From Rhodoferax sp. (lineage in GTDB: Bacteria > Pseudomonadota > Gammaproteobacteria > Burkholderiales > Burkholderiaceae_C), in assembly GCF_028689305.1 (NCBI RefSeq), contig NZ_JAQTWM010000036.1:1-32829 (forward strand): a stretch of DNA of 32,829 bases, given 5' to 3'. The translations under genes and the position numbers were made by a program. Shown in pieces: positions 25,359 through 32,829 of the stretch; position 1 is the stretch's first letter; each line of letters begins with the position of its first letter. The notes beneath the pieces were generated by a model. It had not been told where the DNA came from. It ran no database searches and saw only the letters and a list, made by a program, of their open reading frames with translations.

Positions 25359-26111
25359 ATGAATCGACTCAACTTCATGATTGCGTCTGATTTTGCACCT
25401 GAGCGTTTTGCCGGCTGGTATATGCTGAACACGCGACTGCAACGCCGTTCCGGCATCAACCTGCATTTGCTGACGCCCACCTGCGCACAGGAACAGGCCC
25501 ATTTATTGACCTCAGGTACCGTTGACCTGGTTTACGCCAACCCGTTTCATGCCACGGCCATGATCCGCACACAGGGCTACATTGCGCTGGCCAGGCCGGC
25601 CCATCATTTTGACGAAATGGTCATGGTCAGCAACGCACAATCCAGTCTGTCGCGGATCGAGGACCTCCAACCCGGCTGTCGTATCGCTGTGACCAATCAC
25701 GATGACGTCAAACAGTTTGCCCTGCACCTGCTTGAGCCCGCCGGCCTGAGCCACGCCAGCGTCGCGTGGGTTCATGTCGACAGCTACCAGGCCGCCGTGC
25801 GGCTGCTGATCAGGAACGAGGTGCAGGCGTCCATCTTCCTGGCTGATGCCTTTGCCTCACTCTCACGCTTGACGCGAAGCCAGTTGCGGCCTCTGGTCGA
25901 AAGCGACATCGGGCCCCTCTCACATGTGATGCTCGGCTCCAGCAGGATTGGTGGACAGATCCCCGCGCTCCAGCAGGCCCTGCTGGACCTGGGGCAGGAC
26001 ACAACCGATCGTGATGTGCTGGACGCCCTGGGCCTGCCGCGGGGCTTTGATGCCATGAGCCCGGAAGATGCCGAGTCCATGCTTGACCAGATGACCACCT
26101 GGCTCAACTGA
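25359..26111 (+). CDS. PhnD-type periplasmic-binding-fold protein without signal peptide
   Basis: A 250-residue protein with the phosphate/phosphonate-type (PhnD-like) substrate-binding fold: an N-terminal strand LNFMIASDFAPERFAGWY, then GTVDLVYANPFHATAMIRTQGYIALARP, and the second lobe SYQAAVRLLIRNEVQASIFLADAFASL. The ATG at 25359 has an excellent GGAGGA 7 bases upstream and begins directly with the first strand, so no signal peptide exists; the longer open frame adds no export signal either. It is therefore probably a cytoplasmic ligand sensor rather than a transporter component, and no ABC permease is adjacent. It lies between a Roadblock gene and a convergent FIST gene. Ligand unknown. 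Confidence 0.78.
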   Translation: MNRLNFMIASDFAPERFAGWYMLNTRLQRRSGINLHLLTPTCAQEQAHLLTSGTVDLVYANPFHATAMIRTQGYIALARPAHHFDEMVMVSNAQSSLSRIEDLQPGCRIAVTNHDDVKQFALHLLEPAGLSHASVAWVHVDSYQAAVRLLIRNEVQASIFLADAFASLSRLTRSQLRPLVESDIGPLSHVMLGSSRIGGQIPALQQALLDLGQDTTDRDVLDALGLPRGFDAMSPEDAESMLDQMTTWLN

Positions 26112-26116
26112 CCACT

Positions 26117-27391
26117 TCAACCCGCTGCGGTAAATACCGTCAGCACCCCGGTGTAGCCATACAAATGGCTGCGCGCAATTTCACCGCTGGCAAAAAATCC
26201 AACCAAAGGCACATCCCCCAGGGCCTGCCGGATGATTTGCAGTTCAGCACTTGGCCCGCCAAAGTGGGCGCCTCCACGCCCGGTACAACTGACATAAATG
26301 GCGCCGGCGATACCGCGATCCGGATGCGGGGCGGCCTGCGCCTCGGACGCCGCCAGTGCGGTGGCAGATGCCAGGGCCAGTTCCTGCGGCTCAAGCTCCT
26401 CGCGGATTTCAGCACAAACGCGTTTCAGGTCGGCCCGGGCCGCCTGCACATGGCGCTGACAAAACGCCAGCTCCATCCCCACGCTGACCGGCACCGCCAG
26501 CGCCACCCCTGAGCGACCGGGGTCCAGACCAATGATGTGGCGCACCAGCACGTCACTGCCAAAATGGCCAGTACGGGTGATGCTGGCAGCGTCAACCACG
26601 CCAGCGCGATCATGTTCGGTCAATCCCACCAGCGTGGCACGCACTGCCTGCAAGGCCTCACGGGGCTCATCCAGGCTCACGTGAAGTTCGCGCAACAACA
26701 CCGCCAGCGCCGGCTCGCCATCAAGCGCCAGCACCACGTTGTGGTCCGCAGCCGTGACCTGATGCGCCTTGGCCACCGGCAAACACCCCTGCGTCACCCG
26801 TGACACCATGCCCACCCCCGCCCCAAAGGCCACACCACTGAGTCCACCACTGAAGACCCCGCTGGCCGCCCCCTGGCCCTTGACATTGCCATCCCCTGCC
26901 ACGGCAAACTGGACCTGCTTGCCCCGACCCGACGACAGGCCGCCAAACAGGTAACCCGAATCGGTCCGCTCGGCCAGTTCTTCAATCAGTTCCGGCAAAT
27001 CAGCCATGTGCGGGTCAGCATGCACCAGCGCAGTGTGGGCCTCAAAAGCCATGCCCAGCGGCGCCACCCCGGAAAACACCCGGTACTGGTCCGACGGCAA
27101 CTCACACAACATGACCGCCAACGCCGGTTCGTCCACGTATTCCACATTGTTGGAAACAATCCCCACCCCCACGGTTCCGGCCCAATCCGTGATCTCGGGC
27201 AGCTCGCCACTGAGGTAGGCCAGGATGTCCTGCGCCTGGGCCGCGTAATGGTCGGTGATGTAGAGCAAGGCCAGCGTGGGCGCACTGGCATAACCATGCA
27301 GCGCGATCTGTGCCCGCAATTGCGCCAGCACCAGCCCGGCCGCCATGACCCACTGCGGGTGCGTCGCGTGGGCGTACGGAAACAGTTTCAT
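26117..27391 (-). CDS. FIST-domain signal transduction protein
   Basis: A 424-residue soluble protein with FIST N (about residues 20-220: LALLYITDHYAAQAQDILAYL, TVGVGIVSNNVEYVDEPALAVMLCELP, GGLSSGRGKQVQFA) and FIST C (about 230-400, ending EIARSHLYGYTGVLTVFTA). FIST domains are predicted small-ligand sensors, usually joined to or encoded beside signalling proteins. This one has no output domain. It lies 31 bases after phaM on the same strand, and its stop is only 5 bases from that of the convergent binding-fold gene. The CTGRGGAHFGGPSAELQ segment is typical. Ligand and partner are unknown. Confidence 0.88.
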   Translation of the reverse strand: MKLFPYAHATHPQWVMAAGLVLAQLRAQIALHGYASAPTLALLYITDHYAAQAQDILAYLSGELPEITDWAGTVGVGIVSNNVEYVDEPALAVMLCELPSDQYRVFSGVAPLGMAFEAHTALVHADPHMADLPELIEELAERTDSGYLFGGLSSGRGKQVQFAVAGDGNVKGQGAASGVFSGGLSGVAFGAGVGMVSRVTQGCLPVAKAHQVTAADHNVVLALDGEPALAVLLRELHVSLDEPREALQAVRATLVGLTEHDRAGVVDAASITRTGHFGSDVLVRHIIGLDPGRSGVALAVPVSVGMELAFCQRHVQAARADLKRVCAEIREELEPQELALASATALAASEAQAAPHPDRGIAGAIYVSCTGRGGAHFGGPSAELQIIRQALGDVPLVGFFASGEIARSHLYGYTGVLTVFTAAG

Positions 27392-27422
27392 GGCATCGCC
27401 TGACTGCTTGACCCGCGTCGGT

Positions 27423-28133
27423 TCAACGGCTGCGGCTGGCCGGCTTGGTGGCCGTTTGTTTCACCGCCGCCCGTTTGGCCGGCGCCTTTTTCGCCGCCGT
27501 CCCGGCGGCAGCTTTTTGCGTGGCCTTGATCGCCTCCTTGGCCACGCCTTTGGCCAGATTCTTGCCCATGTCCATGGCGGTGGCCTTGCTGGCCTCCTTC
27601 ATGGCACTGGCGGCGATGGTCCGGAACTGCTGGGTCAGCGAATGCCACAGTTGCATGGGGTCCACCAGTCCGGCTGCCGCTGCAGCAACGGCGGGTTTGG
27701 CGGCACCGCCGACCTTCTTGGCCACTTCTTCGGTCTTTTCCGCCACATCGGCCACGGTTTTGGCGGTGGCCACCGCCTTGTCCGCCACCTTCTGGACGCT
27801 GGACGCCACCGAATCGGCCGCCTTGAGTTTGAAGGCGTTGGCCACATCCCCCATGTTGAAGTTCATGCCCTTGAGCGTGGCCAGGGTCATTTTCTGCACC
27901 TCCAGCGCCTGTACCGTGGCCGCCAGCGCCTTGGAATTCTGGTCGAGCCAGAAATGCACCGCTTTGAGCTCGGCGATACGCTTGTCCAGCTCCTCCACAT
28001 TGAGCGTGGGGGCAATCCAGTTGGCCAGATTGGGCATTTGTGGCACGGCCTCCGAGGTGCCCTTGGCCAGGTTCTGCAAAAAGTCGAACCCGGGGACAAA
28101 TTTGGCAAAACCGGCGTTTTCTGAATCACTCAT
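27423..28133 (-). CDS. phaM: PhaM-type polyhydroxyalkanoate granule protein
   Basis: A 236-residue protein matching the PhaM family, known in Ralstonia eutropha as a multifunctional granule protein that binds PHB synthase and DNA. The central block WIAPTLNVEELDKRIAELKA followed by VHFWLDQNSKALAATVQALEVQKMTLATLKGMN (about residues 40-95) is the signature. The C-terminal 40 residues form an Ala/Lys/Pro tail (KAPAKRAAVKQ), histone H1-like, used for DNA attachment in the relative. The ATG at 28133 has AGGAG 8 bases ahead. No phaCAB genes are in the window. It is divergent from the copper-storage gene and followed by the FIST gene. Confidence 0.9.
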   Translation of the reverse strand: MSDSENAGFAKFVPGFDFLQNLAKGTSEAVPQMPNLANWIAPTLNVEELDKRIAELKAVHFWLDQNSKALAATVQALEVQKMTLATLKGMNFNMGDVANAFKLKAADSVASSVQKVADKAVATAKTVADVAEKTEEVAKKVGGAAKPAVAAAAAGLVDPMQLWHSLTQQFRTIAASAMKEASKATAMDMGKNLAKGVAKEAIKATQKAAAGTAAKKAPAKRAAVKQTATKPASRSR

Positions 28134-28263
28134 GGCGGTCTCCTGTGCAATGGCTGAAGGTGGCGACAGCTTACCGCAATGTGTGTGACCTGTGAGCACT
28201 GATTTGGCCCGCCGCCACCGGGCACCGATTTATGATTTGGCCTTTACCCACGAAAGACCACAC

Positions 28264-28698
28264 ATGAACAAACGTCACTTCATCACCAGCGCCGTTGCCT
28301 TGGCCACCTTGGCGGGCAACGCCATTGCTCAAGACACCAGCCACGCCCACCACCACGGCGCCAGCGGCCCCAATGCCGCCTTGCTGGCTGCCACCTCGGA
28401 CTGTCTGGTGAAAGGGCAAATTTGCGTCAGCCACTGCCTGGAGTTGCTGGGCAACGGTGACAAGGAGATGGCCGGTTGTGCCAGAGCGGTCAGCCAAATG
28501 CTGGCCCTGTGCGGCGCCCTGCAAAGCCTGGCCGCCCAGGAATCCGCCTACCTGCCCGCGCTGGCCAGAACCGTCATGGAGGCTTGCCTGGCCTGTGAGA
28601 AAGAATGCCGCAAACACGACAAGAAACATCAGCAATGCAAGGACTGCGGCGACGCCTGCGCGGCCTGCGCCAAGCAGTGCAAAGCAGTGGCGGCCTGA
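28264..28698 (+). CDS. Csp1-like four-helix-bundle copper-storage protein
   Basis: A 144-residue exported Cys-rich protein. An N-terminal signal (about residues 1-23, ending NAIAQ) starts NKRHFIT, which resembles a Lys-Arg variant of a Tat signal. A His-rich stretch HAHHHG follows. The mature part contains 13 cysteines, many in CxxxC or CxxC spacing (ICVSHC, CLACEKEC, CKDCGDACAACAKQC), the same number as in Methylosinus Csp1, whose four-helix core holds Cu(I). It should store copper in the periplasm. A repeat element begins 3 bases after its stop. Its promoter must lie within the 130 bases shared with divergent phaM. Confidence 0.85.
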   Translation: MNKRHFITSAVALATLAGNAIAQDTSHAHHHGASGPNAALLAATSDCLVKGQICVSHCLELLGNGDKEMAGCARAVSQMLALCGALQSLAAQESAYLPALARTVMEACLACEKECRKHDKKHQQCKDCGDACAACAKQCKAVAA

Positions 28699-28700
28699 TC

Positions 28701-28763
28701 TTTGATAGCTATAAAATAAGAAGCTAAACACGATTATTTGACGCGGGCTAGAGCCATTTTTTT
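28701..28763 (+). repeat. interspersed repeat, copy B, after the copper-storage gene
   Basis: TAGCT (28706-28710) and AGCTA (28722-28726) form the arms; after 18 bases comes GGGCTAGAGCC and ATTTTTTT (28745-28763). The right end, GGCT/AGCC followed by a T tract, could act as a terminator for the upstream gene, whose stop codon is 3 bases away. Order and spacing match copies A and C. Confidence 0.7.
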
Positions 28764-28826
28764 CCTTAATCCGTAACACACGGAGGCACCCATCCTGCCT
28801 GCCGTGCGTTTTGACAGAAACCGCGC

Positions 28827-28931
28827 CTACTGGTCGTCTGGATCCGTGCCCTGCGCCTCAAACCACAAGGCGTTGACCACCGCCAGCAGCACGGCCATCG
28901 TGATGCCCAAAGTCCAGGTGAAGTACCACAT
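28827..28931 (-). CDS. cydX: cytochrome bd oxidase small subunit CydX
   Basis: A 34-codon gene. It begins MWYFTWTLGI, then a single transmembrane helix with AVVNALWFEAQG, the hallmark of CydX/YbgT, and ends in acidic residues before TAG. CydX packs beside CydA and is needed for stable, active bd oxidase in E. coli. AGAGGA precedes the ATG by about 7 bases. It follows cydB by 26 bases in the usual cydABX order. Small size makes it easy to overlook, but sequence and position leave little doubt. Confidence 0.93.
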   Translation of the reverse strand: MWYFTWTLGITMAVLLAVVNALWFEAQGTDPDDQ

Positions 28932-28957
28932 GTTCAATTCCTCTTTGAGTCAGTTGT

Positions 28958-30094
28958 TCAGTAAAGCGCCTTGCCATGGGCTTGCACCTGCGCCAGCGTG
29001 ACCTTGCCGCGCATCACGCGGTAAGCCCAACTGGTGTAGGCCAGCACAATGGGGGTCATCACCAGGGCCACCCAGAACATGATGTTGAGCGTGCGCTGGC
29101 TCGACACGCAATCCCACACCGTCAGGCTGTGACCCGGGTGTGAGCTGGAAGGCAGCACAAACGGGAAGATCGCCGCCCCCGCCGTCAGAATGACACCCGC
29201 ACAGGCCAGGCCACTGCCGATGAAGGCCAGACCAGGCTTGCGCTGACGTGCCGCCAGCAGCCCCAGCACGATCCCCACATAGGCCAGCGCTGGCAGTGCC
29301 CAGGTCCAGGGATGGGCGTGGTAGTTGTTCATCCAGGCCCCGGCTTGCATCACCACGGTTTTGCCCACCGGCGACACGGCTTCCCCCGGCACCACGCTGG
29401 AGGTGATCTGGTAGCCCTGCATGCCTGCCGCCAGCACGCCCCCCAGAGAAAACACCAGTAGCAAGATCACGCCGAACAGCAACGCCGCGGTGCGGGCGCG
29501 CTCGGCCAAAACGCCTTCGGTGCGCAATTGCAGGTAGTTGGCCCCATGAAACAGCAGCAGCGACAAACTGGCCACGCCACACAGCAGCGCAAACGGCGTG
29601 AACAGCGCCCAGAAGCTGCCGGTGTAGACCGGCATCATGCTGTCCTCAAAGTGAAACGGCACACCGGTGATGACGTTGCCAATGGCCACACCAAACACCA
29701 GTGCGGGCACGGCCCCGCCGACAAACAGGCCCCAGTCCCACGCCGTGCGCCAACGCGCATCCGCCACCTTGCTGCGGTACTCAAAACCGACCGGCCTGAA
29801 AAACAAGGCCCACAGCACCGCCATCAGCGCAAAGTAAAAGCCCGAAAACGCCGTGGCATAGACCAGCGGCCAGGCGGCAAAGATGGCCCCACCGGCGGTG
29901 ATGAACCAGACTTGGTTGCCCTCCCAGTGCGGCCCCACGGTGTTGAGCAAAACGCGGCGCTCATCATCGATCTTGCCGACAAAAGGCAGCAACGCACCTA
30001 CGCCCATGTCGTGTCCGTCCATGATGGCAAAGCCGATGAGCAGCACAACCACCAGCAGCCACCAGACCAATTTCAGGATCGTGTAGTCCAACAT
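28958..30094 (-). CDS. cydB: cytochrome bd ubiquinol oxidase subunit II
   Basis: A 378-residue membrane protein, close to E. coli CydB (379), with about nine hydrophobic segments. The N-terminus [19 protein letters not shown] and [18 protein letters not shown] are family signatures, as are [19 protein letters not shown] and the C-terminal [20 protein letters not shown]. CydB stabilises the haem-bearing CydA. The ATG at 30094 is chosen because upstream in-frame codons are not conserved; it lies one base after the cydA stop, implying translational coupling. Confidence 0.96.
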   Translation of the reverse strand: MLDYTILKLVWWLLVVVLLIGFAIMDGHDMGVGALLPFVGKIDDERRVLLNTVGPHWEGNQVWFITAGGAIFAAWPLVYATAFSGFYFALMAVLWALFFRPVGFEYRSKVADARWRTAWDWGLFVGGAVPALVFGVAIGNVITGVPFHFEDSMMPVYTGSFWALFTPFALLCGVASLSLLLFHGANYLQLRTEGVLAERARTAALLFGVILLLVFSLGGVLAAGMQGYQITSSVVPGEAVSPVGKTVVMQAGAWMNNYHAHPWTWALPALAYVGIVLGLLAARQRKPGLAFIGSGLACAGVILTAGAAIFPFVLPSSSHPGHSLTVWDCVSSQRTLNIMFWVALVMTPIVLAYTSWAYRVMRGKVTLAQVQAHGKALY

Positions 30095-30095
30095 G

Positions 30096-31709
30096 TCAAA
30101 TCTCCTTTTTGGATGGGATGGCGGCATACACCGGGGCCGCTGATGCGCCACTGGCGGGCGGGCGTTGTTCCAGCGCATAGTGGCCGGTGCCCAGGCTCGA
30201 TGGCCCCAGGCGGGCGTACTTGAACATCAGGTACAGCTCGGCCACCAGCAGCAAGGTGTAGAAGCCCACAAAACCGGCCAGCGAGGCCATCACTGCCCCC
30301 GCACTGATGGCCGAGGTGGACAAATGGGTGGGCAGCATGCCCTGCACCGTCCAGGGCTGGCGGCCATACTCGGCCACAAACCAGCCCACTTCACAGGCCA
30401 GCCAGGGCAGCGGAATGCTCCACAGCGCCCACTTAAGCAGCCAGGGGCGCGACTCAATGCGGTTGCGCACCGACGACCAGAAGGCCACGGCCATCAGCGC
30501 CAGCATCAGACCCGCGATCAACACCATGGCGCGGAAGGTCCAAAACAAGGGGGCGACACGTGGAATCGCGTCATCCACGGCGCGGGCCTTCATCTCAGGC
30601 GTGGCTTGCGCCACATCGTCGATGTATTTCTTGAGCAGCAGGCCATGACCGAGGTCAGCTTTGACCGCTGTGAAGCTCGCCAGCTTGTCGGCGTTCTTCG
30701 GGTCTTTGCGCAGTTCTTCCAGCGCCTTGACGGCCTGGATGCCGCGCTCGATACGTGCAGCGGTGGTTTTTTCAAGCTCGTCGATGCCGGGAATGGTCTT
30801 GTCCACCGTGCGCGTACCAATCAGGCCCAGCACATAGGGGATGCGGATTTCGGCAGCCGTGGTGCGTGTGGCCTCATCGGGGATACCAAACAGCGTCAGG
30901 CCCGCAGGGGCGGGTTCGGTCTTCCACATGGCTTCCATGGCGGCCATCTTGGCTTGCTGTGACTCTGCCGCGCTGTAGCCCGACTCGTCACCCAGCACAA
31001 TCACCGACAGAGCTGAGGCCAGGCCAAACGCAGCGGCAATGCGAAACGAGCGCAGGGCAAAACCCCGGTCACGTTGTTTGAGCAAATACCAGCTGCTGAT
31101 GCCCAGCACAAAGATCGACGCGGTCACATAACCGGCGCTGACGGTGTGCACAAACTTGGCCTGCGCCACCGGGTTGAACACCACGTCGTAAAAGTCGGTG
31201 AGTTCCATGCGCATGGTGACCGGGTTGAAGTCCGAGCCCACCGGGTTTTGCATCCAGGCGTTGGCAATCAGAATCAGCACCGCCGACAGGTTGGAGCCTA
31301 TCGCCACCATGAAGGTCACGGTCAAGTGCCCGACCTTGCTCAGGCGTTCCCAGCCAAAGAAAAACAGCCCCACAAAAGTGGACTCCAGAAAGAAGGCCAG
31401 CAGCCCTTCAATGGCCAGCGGTGCGCCAAAAATGTCGCCCACATAGTGCGAGTAATAGGCCCAGTTGGTGCCGAACTGGAACTCCATCGTCAGTCCGGTG
31501 GTCACACCCAACGCGAAGTTGATGCCAAACAACTTGCCCCAGAACTTGGTCATGTCACGGTAAATGGTTTTGCCACTCAAGACATAAACCGTCTCCATGA
31601 TGGCCAGCAGGAACGACAGCCCCAGCGTCAGCGGGACGAATAGAAAGTGATAAAGGGCGGTGACCGCGAACTGTAGTCGCGACACATCCACCACGGATTC
31701 AGAAATCAT
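30096..31709 (-). CDS. cydA: cytochrome bd ubiquinol oxidase subunit I
   Basis: A 537-residue haem subunit that oxidises quinol and reduces oxygen to water without copper. Haem ligands align with E. coli numbering plus two: His21 in [12 protein letters not shown], His188 in [11 protein letters not shown], and Met395 in FWTFRAMV; Glu101 and Glu109 near the proton channel are present. The quinol loop is the long E. coli type, with Lys254 and Glu259 in [13 protein letters not shown]. The gene lies within cydP-cydA-cydB-cydX, and its ATG overlaps the cydP stop by four bases. No cydDC assembly transporter is in the window. Confidence 0.97.
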   Translation of the reverse strand: MISESVVDVSRLQFAVTALYHFLFVPLTLGLSFLLAIMETVYVLSGKTIYRDMTKFWGKLFGINFALGVTTGLTMEFQFGTNWAYYSHYVGDIFGAPLAIEGLLAFFLESTFVGLFFFGWERLSKVGHLTVTFMVAIGSNLSAVLILIANAWMQNPVGSDFNPVTMRMELTDFYDVVFNPVAQAKFVHTVSAGYVTASIFVLGISSWYLLKQRDRGFALRSFRIAAAFGLASALSVIVLGDESGYSAAESQQAKMAAMEAMWKTEPAPAGLTLFGIPDEATRTTAAEIRIPYVLGLIGTRTVDKTIPGIDELEKTTAARIERGIQAVKALEELRKDPKNADKLASFTAVKADLGHGLLLKKYIDDVAQATPEMKARAVDDAIPRVAPLFWTFRAMVLIAGLMLALMAVAFWSSVRNRIESRPWLLKWALWSIPLPWLACEVGWFVAEYGRQPWTVQGMLPTHLSTSAISAGAVMASLAGFVGFYTLLLVAELYLMFKYARLGPSSLGTGHYALEQRPPASGASAAPVYAAIPSKKEI

Positions 31710-31936
31710 GGTTGGTCCTTGGAAAGAGGTTCATGGGTGGGGGCACGGGATGACGCGATGCGATCCGCCACGCCTTGCGCTGCCTCAGATGCAGGCAAGC
31801 GGTGGGGGAAGAAGGCTGCTTTCAGCGAAAACAGCACGACCAGCTTCAGGGCAATGGCCCCGATCAGTTCACGGCGCAAGCGTTGATGCCAACGTTTGGC
31901 CGTTTTCGCAGATACGACAGGGTGTGGCGTCGTCAT
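31706..31936 (-). CDS. cydP: CydP-type small protein of the cytochrome bd operon
   Basis: A 76-residue protein with one predicted transmembrane helix (about residues 23-42: ELIGAIALKLVVLFSLKAAFF), preceded by a basic RWHQRLRR segment and followed by a polar C-terminal tail. Small proteins of this pattern (RLRRE then a helix beginning LKLVALF) precede cydAB in betaproteobacteria and are annotated CydP, a putative oxidase small subunit. The ATG at 31936 is chosen since upstream in-frame codons add nothing recognisable. Its stop overlaps the cydA start (ATGA), a strong sign of coupled translation. Role untested as far as I know. Confidence 0.8.
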   Translation of the reverse strand: MTTPHPVVSAKTAKRWHQRLRRELIGAIALKLVVLFSLKAAFFPHRLPASEAAQGVADRIASSRAPTHEPLSKDQP

Positions 31937-32051
31937 CGTGACCCTCAAGAATCGAGCAGGAATGGGCAGAAGCACACGTCCAGGCCGTGATCGCCCCGGA
32001 CAAACGGCTTCAAATCAAAACGCCAAGCGGTGGGACTCTAGACCGAAGAGG

Positions 32052-32501
32052 TCATCCGTACAGTGTGCTGGCGAACAAAACTCCGGCGGTGCGGGGTGGC
32101 GCACGGGCTGCAGGAATCAGCCAGATCAGACGTGTGTGATTCTGAAGTGCTGCATGGGGCAACAGGTGGGTCACCGCAGGCCATATCGGCAGCACTATGG
32201 CGGGTGCGGGCGGCAAGCCAAACGATGCGGCGTGCGTCAGGCAATACAGGCAATGACCGTTGTGGGCAGTGGCCGGCGCATCATCCGTCGGTCGCAACGC
32301 TTGCGTCAGAATCTGGCCATCCGGCCCCAGCTGCACCCAGCTTGAGCCCTGGGTGGTGCAAATCTCGACCCACTGTGCTCCACCTTGCTGGCCCGGATGT
32401 CGGCTGGGCTCAACCGCCAGTGACAGCGTCGGCATCAGCGCGTTCAACAGGATGGCCGCAATGGCGATCCAGGTTGAAACAAGGCGGTGACGGGCAGTCA
32501 T
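32052..32501 (-). CDS. DUF2946-type membrane-associated protein
   Basis: A 149-residue protein. Residues 8-29 are a signal or anchor helix (TWIAIAAILLNALMPTLSLAV). The family signatures are VEICTTQGSSWVQL in the middle and HCLYCLTHAASFGLPPAP (about residues 81-98), the HCxYC motif of DUF2946, which suggests metal or haem contact. Such genes often lie near TonB-dependent receptors and copper genes; here the end of an exbD gene is upstream on the same strand and the cyd operon is 115 bases downstream. Function unknown. The ATG at 32501 starts the helix directly. Confidence 0.82.
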   Translation of the reverse strand: MTARHRLVSTWIAIAAILLNALMPTLSLAVEPSRHPGQQGGAQWVEICTTQGSSWVQLGPDGQILTQALRPTDDAPATAHNGHCLYCLTHAASFGLPPAPAIVLPIWPAVTHLLPHAALQNHTRLIWLIPAARAPPRTAGVLFASTLYG

Positions 32502-32554
32502 GGGATGAAACCGTGAGACTGACAGTGTACTTAACCCGGATTTGATATTTGTCG

Positions 32555-32568
32555 CCGATCGAGATCGG
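32555..32568. promoter_or_regulatory. inverted repeat upstream of the DUF2946 gene
   Basis: CCGATC-GA-GATCGG is a 6-bp perfect inverted repeat with a 2-base spacer, 54-67 bases before the DUF2946 start. On the minus strand TTATCC lies just upstream and AATATC downstream with 17 bases between, so the palindrome would fall between a weak -35 and -10. It may be an operator. Confidence 0.3.
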
Positions 32569-32570
32569 AT

Positions 32571-32626
32571 AAGCTATCTATTTGATAGCTTAATGTCGTT
32601 TAATCATGCGGGCTAGGCATCATTTT
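32571..32626 (+). repeat. interspersed repeat, copy C, after exbD
   Basis: A perfect inverted repeat AAGCTATC-N5-GATAGCTT (32571-32591) is followed after about 18 bases by GGGCTAGGCATCATTTT (32610-32626). It ends 21 bases beyond the exbD stop codon, in the 146-base gap between exbD and the DUF2946 gene, and is in the same orientation as copies A and B. Confidence 0.7.
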
Positions 32627-32647
32627 CAACAACAAACTGCTGCCGCT

Positions 32648-32829
32648 TCAATTCACCGGATCCGTCACAAACCCGATCTTCTTCAACCCCGCCTGTCGCG
32701 CTGCCGTCATCAGCAGCGCCACACGTTCGTAGCGCACCGCCTTGTCACCACGAATGTGCAACTCGGGCTGGGGTTGTTTGGCGGACTCTGCACCCAGTAG
32801 CGTGGCCAGGTCGGCCTCGGCCACCGGGG
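32648..32829 (-). CDS. exbD: ExbD/TolR-type biopolymer transport protein, C-terminal part
   Basis: The last 60 codons of a gene running off the right edge. Translated from the minus strand they include PELHIRGDKAVRYERVALLM, then TAARQAGLKKIGFVTDP, the periplasmic domain ending typical of ExbD/TolR. With ExbB and TonB such proteins couple the proton gradient to outer-membrane transport. ExbD is favoured over TolR because of the LKKIGFVTDP ending, but the missing N-terminus leaves this open. The downstream DUF2946 gene is on the same strand. Confidence 0.85.
   Translation of the reverse strand, partial: PVAEADLATLLGAESAKQPQPELHIRGDKAVRYERVALLMTAARQAGLKKIGFVTDPVN

Noticed and set aside
30770..31000. 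The long hydrophilic loop in cydA as an insertion.
   Set aside because: It is the normal long quinol loop of E. coli-type CydA, and the flanking haem ligands keep a constant two-residue offset.

Overview
The window looks like a chromosomal segment of a betaproteobacterium of the order Burkholderiales, most likely family Comamonadaceae (Rhodoferax/Polaromonas-like). This is inferred from the ribosomal protein sequences, a recG-oxyR-ubiA neighbourhood, a PhaM-type polyhydroxyalkanoate granule protein, a CydP-type small subunit ahead of cydAB, and a short interspersed repeat of a type I associate with this family. Codon use is GC-rich almost throughout. I see no tRNA, rRNA, CRISPR array, insertion sequence or prophage.

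Layout. Positions 1-3694 (minus strand) hold the spc ribosomal operon, rplN-rplX-rplE-rpsN-rpsH-rplF-rplR-rpsE-rpmD-rplO (rplO cut by the window edge), with a clear sigma70-type promoter at 3843-3871. The S10 operon is not directly upstream; glpD is there instead, divergent from glpK, so glycerol catabolism adjoins the translation operon. proC and a small secreted lysine/alanine-rich protein follow, ending at a strong terminator shared with the opposing ubiA. The minus-strand series recG, a DUF2007-type protein, oxyR, a Dyp-type peroxidase and ubiA pairs the peroxide sensor with a haem peroxidase.

From 13.7 to 16.5 kb (plus) lies a three-gene periplasmic module: an AlgF-like protein and two paralogous AlgJ/AlgX-like SGNH acetyltransferases, without the membrane O-acyltransferase (AlgI) that normally supplies them. 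Next come queA, an HD-GYP cyclic-di-GMP phosphodiesterase, tgt (queuosine synthesis) and a conserved membrane protein. An OmpR-type two-component system follows on the minus strand, with a structured 3' region and a tandem GTAAA box upstream of its regulator. An AmpG muropeptide permease comes next.

From 24.7 to 28.7 kb are a Roadblock/LC7 protein, a periplasmic-binding-fold protein without a signal peptide, a FIST-domain sensor, PhaM, and a Csp1-like cysteine-rich copper-storage protein. The rest (minus) encodes cytochrome bd oxidase, cydP-cydA-cydB-cydX, where cydX is only 34 codons, then a DUF2946 protein and the end of an exbD gene.

The most interesting points are the AlgI-less acetylation module; a repeat family with at least three copies at gene 3' ends, one of which forms the last codons of ampG, plus a possible decayed copy inside ubiA; the cytoplasmic binding-protein/Roadblock/FIST signalling cluster; and two sets of GTAAA direct repeats that may define a small regulon.
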